DNA from: Sacculina carcini
Taxonomy: Eukaryota > Arthropoda > Thecostraca > Sacculinidae
Direction of reading: 5' to 3'
NCBI GenBank assembly: GCA_916048095.2
Contig: OU696570.1
Location: forward strand, 8,064,928-8,128,927
Length of the DNA: 64,000 nt
In this document: positions 10,872-23,228 of the stretch, piece by piece
Layout: the number at the start of each line of letters is the position of its first letter
Position numbering within the stretch: the stretch's first letter is position 1
Notes under the pieces: generated by a model
Told to the model about the DNA's origin: nothing
What the model saw: the letters and a program-made list of their open reading frames with translations, nothing else
Database searches by the model: none
Program-made: the position numbers and the translations under genes

Positions 10872-13803
10872 AGGGGATGTACAGCTGAGAGGATGTGTTT
10901 GAGACCGACGCAATGCAATTCATCTGTTTGAACTGGACGTCAATAGTTAACGCGGCACACCACTCTAAGAGGCCTGCACGACATCATGATTATAAAACTA
11001 GATCACATTGACAAACTGTTTCGGTTTGTAGCCGTGCAAACTGTAACAAACTGTTTTCAACAAACTGATCACAGTAACAAACTGTTATATTTGGTGCCGT
11101 GCTTCACGACCAAACAACACTGTTATAGCAGCGCAGGCTTACAAAAATGTTCATGGTTTAGACGAATATCATAATATACCGATATTTGATATTGTCTGTT
11201 TATAGATGAATATTCATTTATTTGCTCTCACACACACACACACGCAGACACACACTCGTCTCTTGCCTCTTTTCGGAAGTTACAAATATTTCGCTTTTTA
11301 CTGGTTACATGTAATCTACTTGCTATTGAATTACGTATTTTGTGAACTGTTGAATCAGCAGAAATTAAATTTCTATTAAATTAAATTAAATTAAATGATA
11401 CGCTTTAACAACATATATTTCACTTTGTTTTGCGCACACAGCCTCAATCACATATGAACACACACACACACACACACACACACAATTAAACAAGCACATA
11501 TACACGTTTTTATCCCTCTCTCCATTTTCAGTGATCTCTCAGAGGTATACCCACTATGCACCTATGCGCGGTGTGTGTATATATGTGTGCATGTTTGATG
11601 GATGTCTTCAAGAACAGGTTAAAAATCAATTGCTTCAAATATTTTGCATTATATATCGATATCTAATAAATAATCAAAAACTATCTTATCTATCTAATCT
11701 ACAATATCTATCTGTCCATTTACATGATCTATCTTATCTATCTAACATCAATCAATATTAATATCTTATATTATCTTTAAATATCAAATATTTAAGCACT
11801 TGCTCCAAATATCTGATGATCGGAAAATTCTGCATAAAGCCGAAGTATTCGCTGTGAATGAGATATTGAATGTGCATGTTATAATTGTTGTAAATAATTT
11901 CTGGCATTGTATATAGCTTGTATTGTAGGATTTGATGAATTTGCATTGTTTTGGTCCACCAATGCTATTCAAATATTATATATATTCAAATGTTATACAA
12001 ATATTTATATCGTTTTTCTATGCTTAACTGTCGTTTGCATTCGCACGTCTTTCTGTTATCATGTTATATCGCCGCTGTCACTGGCCTTTGTGCCTGTGCC
12101 GGCGGTGTATGTTTGTGTGTATCTGTGTGTGTTTGTGCGCGTGTACGCGTGTGTAGGGGAAGACGAGGGTCGGTGTTCTGTTTGCCTGTGTGTGAGTGCG
12201 TGTGGATATGTGTATATCGGTCAGCAGGTGTGGAATATCGGTCATACATGGTGAAAATAAGACCTGTTTTGAAAAGCAGAAGGGTTAGTGGCTGTCAGCC
12301 ATGTTTTCCAGCCTGCCTGACTGCTTATACTTGTATACATGTGCGTGCGGTCCTTTTGGCTATACATCACGTTCTGTCTTGATGCCGAAATGCTTGCTTG
12401 CCGAAATGCCGAAGGATTCTAACGGACCTGTCAGTGACAGTGATAAATCCACACTCACGCCGAATGTACGTGTTTGTATGTTGTTATGAATGAACGTACA
12501 TGTATGTATGTACGTTTGTTCAAGTCCACATTGCAATTATTGTACTGTTTGCACAACTTAAAAATTGTATAGAAATTGAACGAAATGAAAATGTAAATAT
12601 TCATGTGTGTGTGCATGTATATTTGTGTGTAGTTTTGAGGTCGCTCCGCTGTTACAAAACATACAAAACACTGTTACCAAGCACACAAGCGCACAGTCTT
12701 CTCTGAGATTGCAACAATGTGGTTGTGTGTCATTACAATCTGATCTGCAGTCGTGTATGTCGCAGCATATAGTCGTTCCAGAAAATTGGTCCAGTGAAGC
12801 TCCGTGATGAGACCAACGCCACAAAAGTTCAACTAAATGACACGGTGTGTAGAGCCAATGTGAAAAACAAACACTGATAGAAAAATCAATATGAATTTCA
12901 ATTACAATATTGGTAAACTACACGTACACACTAGAAAAACGCTTCTGGAATAAGCACATGTGCTCGACGATGTACTTAATTAAACTCTTCGTTTCGCTAC
13001 GCACTCTGTCCGCCACTAAACAATATAATATGTAACAATGTATTGGTTAGAAGAGGTATTGTATTGGTTGGTAAGAACAGAGACGACGATTACAAATGAT
13101 TACAACAAAAATCAGGTCCACCAAATGCTCATAACGCACGATATAATAATGTTACCCTGAATGTCTTATACATATCATAGCCAGCCAATATATGCACAAT
13201 ACAAGCATGTCATAAGACCACGAAACAACAGTAACAACGTAGCATATTATACAAGCGCGCAATTAGTGGACAAAGCACACAAACAAAAACAGTCATGGTG
13301 CAATAAACACTGACACATGACACTATATGATAACATGAAGCAACATGAGAAACAGAGAAAAAGACACAACAATAAACACATATTGAGAGATAAAGTAGAA
13401 CGGGTGAACAGTTGAGAAAATTCAGCACTGTTTGCAAAAAGTTCACAAGCATTTATATTGAATTTCAAGCGAAATATACCACTCGGGCGGATATAGGCAA
13501 AATTAAGTTAGGAAGAAGTGGGGTTTTGAAGTTTTGTGTGGAGCTGAAAAAATCGCACAGACAAGGCGAGGTAAGAACGAACGAGGTAAGAAAAAACGCA
13601 AAAACGAAAATTCGATGCAAAAAATATAATGCAATAAAGTGCTAATTTGAGACGAATTAATGTCTATAACCGAGCCAAGAGATAATAGTGCAAGAACACT
13701 GGTGATATAAAACATGACTTGAATAATGAAGCAAAAACAGTACGAGCGAAGCTGCGATCTCGTAACACTACTGCATAACAATACACGATCCACTGAATCA
13801 ATC

Positions 13804-13852
<49 letters not shown>

Positions 13853-14275
13853 TCGTCACCAAACACTACAGCACATGCACGCAAGCCAACACACGAGAAA
13901 ACAATTGAAACGTGGACGTGATAACTGAACAATTAGTAATCACCGTCGTCGGCTGAACACGCATGCAGTGAGAATGCATGCCAGTTGCCCTGCCACATCC
14001 AGAAACCAGACACTACATACAGCACGATACAAGACCGTTCTTAATCTCGATGTGGGCGACGAGATGATCAATCCTCCACCCAGCCTCGATCAAGTACTGT
14101 GATGAGCCCCGAGACTGCATGCACAGCGCGCCGGCGACTCAACTGAAAAGCAAAACAAAACACGGCATGCGATCAGGTTACATATCAACACCAGCATACA
14201 TAACACGACAAATACTGTCTATTAATGTGACAAATAAGCACCTCAGGATCACAATGAATCAGGTGGCTGAAAATT
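10872..14275. repeat. Right arm of the palindrome
   Basis: Reverse complement of 6321-9789. It begins next to the LTR-like block, which ends near 11088 with AACTGTTATA and is followed by TTTGGTGCCGTG. It carries CA tracts at about 11457-11484 and 13804-13852, and only one copy of a 14-bp motif (ATTGTAGATTAGAT) that is triplicated in the left arm. No gene is recognised. Confidence 0.9.
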
Positions 14276-15665
14276 GATTATAGATAGTATTGGTAAAGCA
14301 GTCAATTCAGACCATACTTAATACCAATATATCTCATAATCAAAATGAAAAGGAAACATGATTATAGAGAGTATTGATAAAGCAGTCAATTCAGACCATA
14401 CTTAATACCAATATATCTCATAATCAAGGTGAAAAGGAAACATGATTATAGAGACTCTTGATAAAGCAGTCAATTCAGACCATACTTAATACCAATATAT
14501 CTCATAATCAAGGTGAAAAGGAAACATGATTATAGAGACTCTTGATAAAGCAGTCAATTCAGACCATACTTAATACCAATATATCTCATAATCAAGGTGA
14601 AAAGAAAACATGATTATAGAGACTCTTGGTAAAGCAGTCAATTCAGACCATACTTAATACCAATATATCTCATAATCAAGGTGAAAAGGTAACATGATTA
14701 TAGAGACTCTTGGTAAAGCAGTCAATTCAGACCATACTTAATACCAATATATCTCATAATCAAAAATGAAAAGGAAACATGATTATAGAGACTCTTGGTA
14801 AAGCAGTCAATTCAGACCATACTTAATACCAATATATCTCATAATCAAGGTGAAAAGGAAACATGATTATAAAGACTCTTGATAAAGCAGTAAGTTCAGA
14901 CCATACCTAATACCAATATATCTCATAATCAAGGTGAAAAGGAAACATGATTATAGAGAGTATTGATAAAGCAGTCAATTCAGACCATACTTAATACCAA
15001 TATATCTCATCATCAAGGTGAAAAGAAAACATGATTATAGAGACTCTTGGTAAAACAGTCAATTCAGACCATACTTAATACCAATATATCTCATAATCAA
15101 AAATGAAAAGGAAACATGATTATAGAGAGTATTGATAAAGCAGTCAATTCAGACCATACTTAATACCAATATATCTCATAATCAAGGTGAAAAGGTAACA
15201 TGATTATAGAGTATTGATAAAGCAGTCAATTCAGACCATACTTAATACCAATATATCTCATAATCAAGGTGAAAAGAAAACATGATTATAGAGACTCTTG
15301 GTAAAGCAGTCAATTCAGACCATACTTAATACCAATATATCTCATAATCAAGGTGAAAAGGAAACATGATTATAGAGACTCTTGATAAAGCAGTCAATTC
15401 AGACCATACTTAATACCAATATATCTCATAATCAAGGAGAAAAGAAAATGTGATTATAGAGACTCTTGGTAAAGCAGTCAATTCAGACCATACTTAATAC
15501 CAATATATCTCATAATCAAGGTGAAAAGGAAACATGATTATAGAGACTCTTGATAAAGCAGTCAATTCAGACCATACTTAATACCAATATATCTCACAAT
15601 CAAAAATGAAAAGGAGACATGATTATAGAGAGTACTGATATAGCAGTCAATTCAGACCATACTTA
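14276..15665 (-). repeat. 84-bp minisatellite array, right
   Basis: About 16.5 head-to-tail copies of the same 84-bp unit in reverse orientation. The outer end degenerates into TTAC repeats (CTTACTTACTTACATAC). Confidence 0.96.
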
Positions 15666-16099
15666 CTTACTTACATACTTAACCAATATACTACTAGTAA
15701 GAAAGATAACCACGTACCATCAAAATGACCACTGCAGAACACACGCCAAAGACCGAGAACGAACACACACGACGCGCACCAAAGATACACTGTCGAGTAT
15801 GAGTGGTCAACCGAGAAATCTGGTGATAAACCAAGGTGTCGAACGAAGTGGCTTACAATTTCTCTATGGCTTGCTGGCATCACTGCTAGACCTAAGTACG
15901 TCACTCGTTCGGAAGTCGATGACGTAACAGGTATGTACAGTGCAAAACAGCGTCGCGTGAAGTGGATGTCGCACCAAAGGTACTAGACTCGTTTTTCGCG
16001 AGTTGTTGTTGTTCTTGTTGGAAGTATTTTGGTTGGCTATTTTTGAATTGAATTGTATTGTATTGAAAATTCACATATAAGCATACACATACAAGCATG
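15666..16099. other. Flank of the palindrome, unassigned
   Basis: The first about 80 bases resemble 5015-5080 on the far side of the palindrome (TAACCACGTACC shared), so both array ends adjoin related sequence. The rest, up to the LINE, is not recognised; a GTTGTTGTTG stretch occurs near 16000. Confidence 0.45.
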
Positions 16100-17062
16100 T
16101 TTTCACATTTTTCCCTGTATGTTTTTTACCCTGTAATAATTTCTATGCACGCACATTTGTTTTCTGCTTGTTGGGGGTCGTTTGGTTATTTTGTTGTTTA
16201 TTTGCGCTTTTATCTGCGCTTTGACGCAGCATTTGTACCGACACACCCTCTTTTTCTTCTTCACTTCACTTCAAACCCGGTGAGAGATTTCCAATCTTCT
16301 ATAGACTGGTGTACTCAATGCCCAAACCGGTTGTGGGGGGTCCCCTGGACCCCCTGGGCCCCGGAAAACCCGAAAAAACGGAGAATGAGAAAACACTCTA
16401 CTGAGGAGTCTTCATTGAGTGACGAATCAGTGAGGTCTGGAATTGACGCGGCACCCACTACGGACCCGAAAACTCTCAATCGAATGGATGACCGTTAGAA
16501 ACAAACAAATGGAACTGACCCGGCTTCGAACCAGACCACGAAATGTCACATGCCTAACACAAATGAACGTATGGTGACTACTAGAATCCGAAATGATCCG
16601 GCAACAAGTAAGGCTAAGCAATTTGACCCAGAAGGATCTTACGTAGTGTTGAAAGCAAAAAATTCGTTCTCTTTTCGCAAGATTGGTCCGTTCTGGCCCT
16701 GCAATGAGCTGAAATATCATCTTGGAAACCAAATGTTCAAATATGAAACACCGTTTGATGGCTCAATAATTATTAAGACTCACAATGCCAAACAAACAGG
16801 GAAACTGCTGAGTTTGAAGGAGTTTTGTCAACAGCCCGTGACTAGCGAACTAGACTCGAGAAGAAACAGCATCAGAGGATTAATCTATGCCCCTGAATTG
16901 CGTGAGCTCACGGAGACAGAGATACAGAGCGGAATGGAGAGTGAGGGAGTAACTGAGGTGTACCGTGTAAGCACGATCAGGTCGGGGGACCGCGTGCCAA
17001 CTAACTTGCTGATTTTGACCTTTGACAGAACCAATCGCCCCGAACATGTACACGCAGGATTC

Positions 17063-17843
17063 TGTAACAATGTTTATATTTCATGCGGTGTTGTATATAA
17101 CTTGTATTCTTATATCTTTATTTAGTAATCGTTGATTGTTTTGTGCATTGTGTATTGTATGTTGTGCATTGAAAGTGACATAGGATAGAAGTAAGGACAG
17201 GAAGTGAAGCGTAAACACATGCATCACTGTCAACACAGTAGGTTAGAATACAGAACACACGTAGACACACACACATACACTGTAAGACATTAAGAGAAAA
17301 CCAGAGAAGCACGGGCACACGCATATATCACTCACACCAGTGTGTAAGACTATGTGCGTGTTGCATTGTGGTGACCTTGCGGTCCGTAACTAATGAGGCC
17401 GTACACCGCTTGGAGCTGGAGAATGTTGTAGGCGGCGCTAGTTGGCACTATATAAGCACAGTGTTTTCACCATTCGGGGGATAGGCAGTATGGATATAGG
17501 AATAGAAGAGCAGTGGCAGTCGAGATATGGGATAGAGAGGATGGAGATAGGAATAGAAGAGCAGCGGCAGTATGGAGATAGGAATAGAAGAGCAGCGGCA
17601 GTATGGAGAACAAGAGAACAGATAGGAGAGACAGGCTAGCAGATACAGGCAGAACAGATAGGATAGAACATTGAATATAACGTTAGGACGATAGAGTTAA
17701 GAACTGCAACCTTCAATATCACGACGAAATGCATTGTTTCAACAAAACTACTGTTTGGAATCGGACATCAAGCGTTATCGCGGCGCACAACATTAGAGGC
17801 CTGCTTCACTAGAATTATCATCGCGGAAGACAAAACTGTTACA
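17063..17843 (+). mobile_element. Solo LTR inserted in the LINE ORF1
   Basis: This is a 781-bp insert that begins TGTAACA and ends TGTTACA and is flanked by perfect 5-bp duplications GATTC (17058-17062 and 17844-17848). Subtracting it restores the LINE frame. It contains a TATA-like ACTATATAAG near 17448 and a 31-bp tandem repeat (about 4 copies, 17490-17600, core GGAATAGAAGAGCAG). There is no internal domain, so it is a solo LTR left by recombination. Its middle and 3' parts resemble 10640-11088 in the palindrome. The family is probably BEL/Pao, judged only from the primer-site-like sequence after the related palindrome copy. Confidence 0.88.
17490..17600 (+). repeat. 31-bp tandem repeat inside the solo LTR
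   Basis: Three good copies and one diverged copy of a 31-bp unit containing GATAGGAATAGAAGAGCAG, located just downstream of the TATA-like box of the solo LTR. Confidence 0.85.
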
Positions 17844-18607
17844 GATTCATACGGTATGAGGTACGCGTATATATTCCCAAACCAATGCGTTGTTTCAACT
17901 GCCACAGCTATGGTCACGGCACACGCAATTGTCGTTGACAACCAGTGTGTAGCGGGTGCGGTGAAACAGCGCACAATGACAGTCCATGCTCGCGACTACA
18001 ACACTGTTACAATTGTAAAAGTGAGACACACACAACTGGGTCCAATGAATTTCCAACATGGCAACAGGAAAGAGACATTTGTCGTATCAAGGCCATTCAC
18101 AATGTTTCTTTCAAGGAAGCGCGAAAAATGCAGGCTGAAAGTTCACCTAACACTTCGCGAAAACCTTACTCAGCGGTAGTAGGTGACACACAAAACCACA
18201 AATGGTGCACTCAACAACACAGACTGATCCAATTCCAGGTCTACCTCCTTTGACAATACTGTCAAGGCGTGATGACAACCATCGCGAGGTGCAAACAGAA
18301 GAGACTAGCACACAATTATCAGCTGAAGTGGAGAACACAAAATATCACTTACACACATAGATCGGAAACGACATGTCTCAGCAGACCATTCCTACTGTAC
18401 AAATCATCAGAAAACACTGCAAAGTGATGCACATCTTTCAAAAACATCTCAAAACATGCAAGCCACTCAGAATACATTACAAACCACACATAATCAACAG
18501 AAAACACTACAACACAAAAAGGAACACTCACAATTAAAATCAAATCACAACTCATTCTCTCAAAACAATCTGCCTCATGTCAGAAGCTGACATTGATGTA
18601 GATAAAT

Positions 18608-21600
18608 ATGTCGCAACAAGAAAATAAAACGATTATCATTCAATGGAACGCTAGAGGTCTTCCATCGAAATGGGCAGAGAGCGTTTATTTTCTTTCATCG
18701 CAATCACCAAGTGTTATGGCTATACAAGAGACATGGTTTAAGCCCACAGACACACACAATTACAACATACACGGCTATACTTTATATCGCGATGACTGTG
18801 TGCAAAATGGACGACGACGAGGTGAAGCAGCGCTTTACATCGCCAATAGTGTCCCTCAGAGTCCGATTCGTATGCAGACAAGTGATATTGCCACAGTAGC
18901 GTCTACAGTGCGGCTCAACCACAGACTTGTTGATGTAGTAAGCACGTATCTGCCACCAGATACTACAGCTGAAACAATAACACGACATCTTGAAACAATT
19001 CACGCGTCTTTGAATTACAGGATGCTTATTTTAGGAGATTTTAACGCGCAAAGTATTACCTGGGGATCGAACTGTACAACATGTAAGGGCATGTCAATAG
19101 AAAATTTTATCTCCAATTTCTCACTGACTCTCTTGAATGACGGATCTTCCACGTTTTTTAACATCTCTGCGGCTAATACATCATCAATCGACCTATCTAT
19201 TTGTTCACCAGAAGTAGCGCAGTGGTTGAATTGGTCCGTACACGTAGATACGCAAGATTCAGACCACTACCCCATTTTAATGTCAGCTGGTGATAGGTCT
19301 GCTCAGCAACAATGGCTACCAACATGGAACATGGCCAAGGCAAACTGGTCTCTTTTCAGGCAATGATGCGTTTTGGATGGAGTAGATGGTATAGACGTCG
19401 ACAATAGCACCGACAGCATAACAACTCAAATCATCTCTGCTGCTCGACTCTCCATTCCTTGGAAACGCCGTCCACCCAAAAAGACACCTGTTCCATGGTT
19501 CAACAATGAATGTCGTTGTGCGGTTGCAAAACGAAAGAGAGCACTTAGGTTTTATCTGCGAACTAAAACGATAGCTGCGAAAATAGCCTTGTGTAGGGAG
19601 CGAGCCGTCACTAGGAGGGTGATTAGGAGGAATAAGATTTTAGCATGGCATAATTTTATTGACTCTTTTACCCCATGGACACCTATATCCGCGATCTGGA
19701 GAGGGATCAGAGCACTCAATGGCAGCTGGACGCCAGTAGCTATGCCAATCCTGAATATAGAGGGCAGCCGTATCAGCGAGCCAAAAGATGTCGCCAACAA
19801 AATAGCAGAACATATGGCTAGAACAAGTTGTATTTAGGCATATCACGGCATTGAACCATCGGCAATGCTAGAGATTGAATTGCCAGACAACGCTTTCGAT
19901 CACCCCACCATGTACGAATATAATCTCGATTTTACACCGCTGGAATTAAAAAGAGCGATCAACCGATCAGGCCATACGGCGGTTGGACCAGACAACATAC
20001 ATTACGATTTTTAAGACATATATCATCTGAATCCTTTTATCACGTCTTAGCATTTTTTAATTCCTTGTGGAGAACACATTCTTATCCTGCATCATGGAAA
20101 CACTCAACAATTGTACCACTTCTGAAGAAGGGAAAACCCCGCGATTCTCCCAAGTCCTACCGACCAATATCCTTGACCAGTTGTATGGGAAAACTTCTTG
20201 AGAGGATGGTGACAGCCAGAGTTTCTTACATTCTTGAGACAAACAACGTGCTCGATCACTATCAGAGTGCATTTCGTCCCAGTCGATCGGCAGTAGACTC
20301 GGTAGTCAGGCTGGAAAATATAATAAGAACGGGCTTTGTCAACAAGCAGTGTACACTGGTCGTATATCTGGATCTGACCAACGCTTATGATACAGTTATA
20401 CCGGGAATATTGTTGCGAAAAATACACGACATGGGCTTGAGGGGTAATATGGCGGAATATATAAAAAACTTTCTGTCAGGTAGGAGATTTTTTAGAACGC
20501 TACTCGCAGGCATATATTCGGACCAGTATAGCATGGATATTGGGTTACCACAAGGAAGTTGTCTGTCGCCAATCCTTTTCAACTTGATGGTGAATGATAT
20601 GTTCAGCGATATGCCAGCAAATATCCAATATGCGATTTACGCCGATGACAGAGCCATTTGGATTCAAGGTGAAAACGTGGCTATCATGAGCGATCAACTT
20701 CAAGAAGCTCTAGATGTTTTAGCACTATGGGCCAAAGCAAACCACATGAAGTTTTCTGGTCTGAAGTCGACGGCCGTGCTATACTCAATAGACAGTTAAA
20801 AAATTCAGGAAACATTGAGGTTGGGTTGCGAAATCATTCCGTACCGACAATCACAAAAGTTTCTAGGTATCGTGTTGGATAAAAGACTCACCATGCGGGA
20901 ACATATAATAGACTTGAAGGCGCGCTGTCAGAAGCGATTAAACATATTACGTATTATAGCTGGGAATAAACACGCCGGTGCGAGCGTTTCCGTTCTCCAT
21001 AACGTTTTTAAAACATTGATTTTATCGATTTTAGACTATGGACTACAGTTATACTCATCGGCGAGCCCTTCCATTCTTAGTCTTTTAGAACCAATCCAAA
21101 ACGAGGCTCTTCGGCTGATAACAGGTGCGTACAGAACGACACCAGTCGAGGCCCTGCGAGCGTATACCGGCTTTCCAGAACTGAGCACACGACGCAAGAA
21201 TATCGTGCTACGTTACACGTTGAAAGTACACACCAGCTATAACCACATCGCTCATCCTTATACAAATATCGGAGATATCATGCCCAATTTTTCCTCCAGA
21301 AAGCAGTTATCCAAACGGATGCTTAATAGACGAGCGAGGGAGTATATTCAGGAGCTCAATGTGGCAGTACCTCACCGAAATGGCCTAGTCTACGACATAC
21401 CGCCCTGGTACAAGACAGCTCCAAAAATTCATTTCCTACTGGATGCGACCAAAGCGCAGGTATCAGATACTGAGGTCTCAATGGCGTTTGCGGAGTACAT
21501 TTCGCATTATAGCGACTATGCCCAAATATATACGGATGGATCAAAGTGCAAAGGAAAGTCAGGATGCGCAATATACACCAAACAGCTGGGTAATGCGTGC

Positions 21601-22364
21601 ATATCAAGGTTCCGTCTGCCTTCATATGTCACGGTTTTCAATACTGAGCTGTACGCAATATACAGAGCTTTGGGATACGTGGAAAAGCATCGGGTACAAA
21701 AGCTTTAATTCTGAGTGATTCGAGATCTGCACTAGTCTACATTTCCAATAGTCTTTCATCGGATTTTATACTTTTATTAATTTTAAATATTTTACATCGT
21801 ATAACATCGAACTACGACTGTATACTGGTGCGGATACCAGGGCATTGTGGCGTGAAGGGCAATGAGAGGGCAGATGCAGAAGCAAAAGCTGCGTTGGAAT
21901 CGAGCGATATTAACCAGTATCCAGCGTGTAAGCAGACAATAAGACAGATTGTGAATACGGCTACATGCGTCTGAGTCTTTCCAACAAAAGTGGACCAGTC
22001 AGAGGCATAATTATGCACTTGGGGCCATAAAAAATAAGTAACTCCATGGCTGGATGACAATTTACCAAGGAAAGCGCAGCGAGTAATCGCGAGACTAAGA
22101 CTGGGATGCACTAGGATAACACACAATTATTTATTGGAGATGACATCGCCACCTATATGCTCACACTGTCGAACTCCTCTCACGTGTAGTCATATAATCA
22201 CGGAATGCGAGTTGTATGAGGTCTCGCGGCATCCCTTACGTTCCTACTGCCACTCCACAAACATCCATTTTAATCTCATCAATATTTTACATCCTGACCA
22301 CCCGAACGCGATTCGACTACTACTCAAGTACCTTTATGATATAGATTTGTTTGCAAAGCTTTAA
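18608..22364 (+). pseudogene. I-type LINE ORF2: endonuclease, reverse transcriptase, RNase H
   Basis: The apurinic endonuclease occupies 18608-19366 with its key motifs intact (QWNARG, IQETW, LGDFNAQ, SDHYPI). An in-frame TGA at 19364-19366 ends it, and the same frame continues to 19837. Reverse transcriptase spans about 19900-21100, with YRPISLTSCMGK, VYLDLTNAYD, GLPQGSCLSPILFN and an intact YADD. A TAA interrupts at 20797-20799. RNase H follows (IYTDGSKCKG, NTELYAIYRAL), with a frame change near 21710, after which LSDSRSALVYISNS and GHCGVKGNERADAEAK continue the domain. The end carries CSHCRTPL..CSH. Frame changes and stops show it is inactive, but the catalytic residues are preserved, so decay is recent. 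Confidence 0.9.
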
Positions 22365-22506
22365 TGGGAGGTGCAACAAGTTTTCTGAGCTTCAGCGGGA
22401 CGTGCAATTATAATAATAGTGTGTTTGTATTACGCCAATACAGCAGGAAATAAACGAGGAAGTGGTACAGCGCGAAATGGCCGACACCGGCCGAAGCGCT
22501 TCTCTC

Positions 22507-22526
22507 AAACAACAACAACAACAACA
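22507..22526 (+). repeat. (CAA)n tail of the I-type LINE
   Basis: Six or seven CAA units after a short GC-rich 3' leader (GGCCGACACCGGCCGAAGCG). Simple 3' tails of this kind are usual for I-clade LINEs. Confidence 0.85.
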
Positions 22527-23228
22527 TTTTATCTGCGGTATTATTTATGTATGCCTTTCCCTCTGTATGTGTTTTACTTTCTAATACTCCGTTTTTCCGC
22601 TTGTCGGGAGTTATTTGCACTTTTCATGTTTTTCAAGTTTGTTTTATATTTCTGTGTACCCTTCCTTCAGTTGTTCAAATTTTCCATTCTGTATGTTCGT
22701 GTGCTTTACTAAATGCATGGTGTTTGTTGCCTGTGGTTCTGGTGGTGGATATTTTCTGTTTTATCGGGGTCACGTGGTGGTGGTATGCAGTTATTGTGAA
22801 ATGGTACCTAGTGGACGTCCATCAGTCTCCAGATTTATTGTACCTACCACAGAAATTATGAGCGATACACAAATCGGAGAAGCGTTCAATATAGTTTGTC
22901 TTGCCATCGCAATTGCCTCACCCAGCCTAGTGCAAATAGCCAACCAAATATATACAATCAAACCGAAAAAAAGCAAAAACGTGCAAATAACCAACCAAAT
23001 AACTATCAACAAACAAACGGAGTTTTTAGCACTCGTAGACTGAAAAAAGACACTTCAACGAAAAAGCAATCGTAAACGAACAAACTGAGCGAAAAACGAC
23101 AAAATGCGCCAAAATGATAGGCGGAATAGGTTTCCAGCTTGTATGTCAATTTTTTGCCACCAGATGTTGCTAATTAAACACCCTAAAATACAAGTCAACC
23201 CACGTATGCGTATGCGTATGCTCACCTC
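22527..23228. other. Unassigned; possible second LINE leader
   Basis: Sequence after the (CAA)n tail (22550-22650) loosely resembles the LINE leader at 16110-16200: both have TTTCCCTNTGTATG followed by a GCTTGTNGGG block. This could be the 5' end of a second, truncated element in tandem. The remainder has an open stretch to 23043 that I do not recognise and do not call a gene. Confidence 0.3.

Larger units (their letters stand above)
5423..15665. repeat. Giant inverted repeat (palindrome) with minisatellite-tipped arms
   Basis: The left half (5423-9789) is the reverse complement of the right half (10872-15665), separated by about 1.08 kb. Outermost on each side is an 84-bp tandem array, the two in opposite orientation. 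Inside each lies an arm of about 3.4 kb whose sequences pair along their length at a few percent divergence, judged by eye. Arms differ in tandem copy numbers and microsatellite lengths. No open frame longer than about 140 codons exists and no transposase or polymerase is seen. Known relatives in architecture are Foldback/Galileo-type transposons, whose long inverted ends contain tandem repeats. An inverted duplication or an inverted LTR-derived structure are alternatives. No clear target-site duplication was found. Confidence 0.9.
16550..18250 (+). pseudogene. I-type LINE ORF1 (Gag-like RNA-binding protein), interrupted
   Basis: The frame starting at 16550 gives about 170 residues typical of I-clade ORF1 up to PEHVHAGF, where the solo LTR (17063-17843) enters. 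Reading resumes directly after the LTR and its duplicated GATTC, in register, with YEVRVYIPKPMRCFNC. Knuckles are CFNCHSYGHGTRNC, CSGCGETAHNDSPC and CYNCKSETH..C. An in-frame TGA falls between knuckles 1 and 2 (about 17930). An upstream frame (about 16260-16498) rich in acidic and basic residues may be the true N-terminus, ended by a stop. Known role of the family: RNA binding and nucleic-acid chaperone activity during retrotransposition. Confidence 0.8.
16100..22526 (+). mobile_element. I-type (I/Nimb-like) LINE, near full length, inactive
   Basis: This is a non-LTR retrotransposon with the I-clade order: ORF1 with three CCHC-type knuckles, then ORF2 with apurinic endonuclease, reverse transcriptase, RNase H and a C-terminal CCHC-like motif. 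It ends in a (CAA)n tail at 22507-22526. A solo LTR of 781 bp sits in ORF1. The 5' end is uncertain; a T-rich leader starts near 16100. Several in-frame stops and at least two frame changes make it inactive. Confidence 0.9.
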
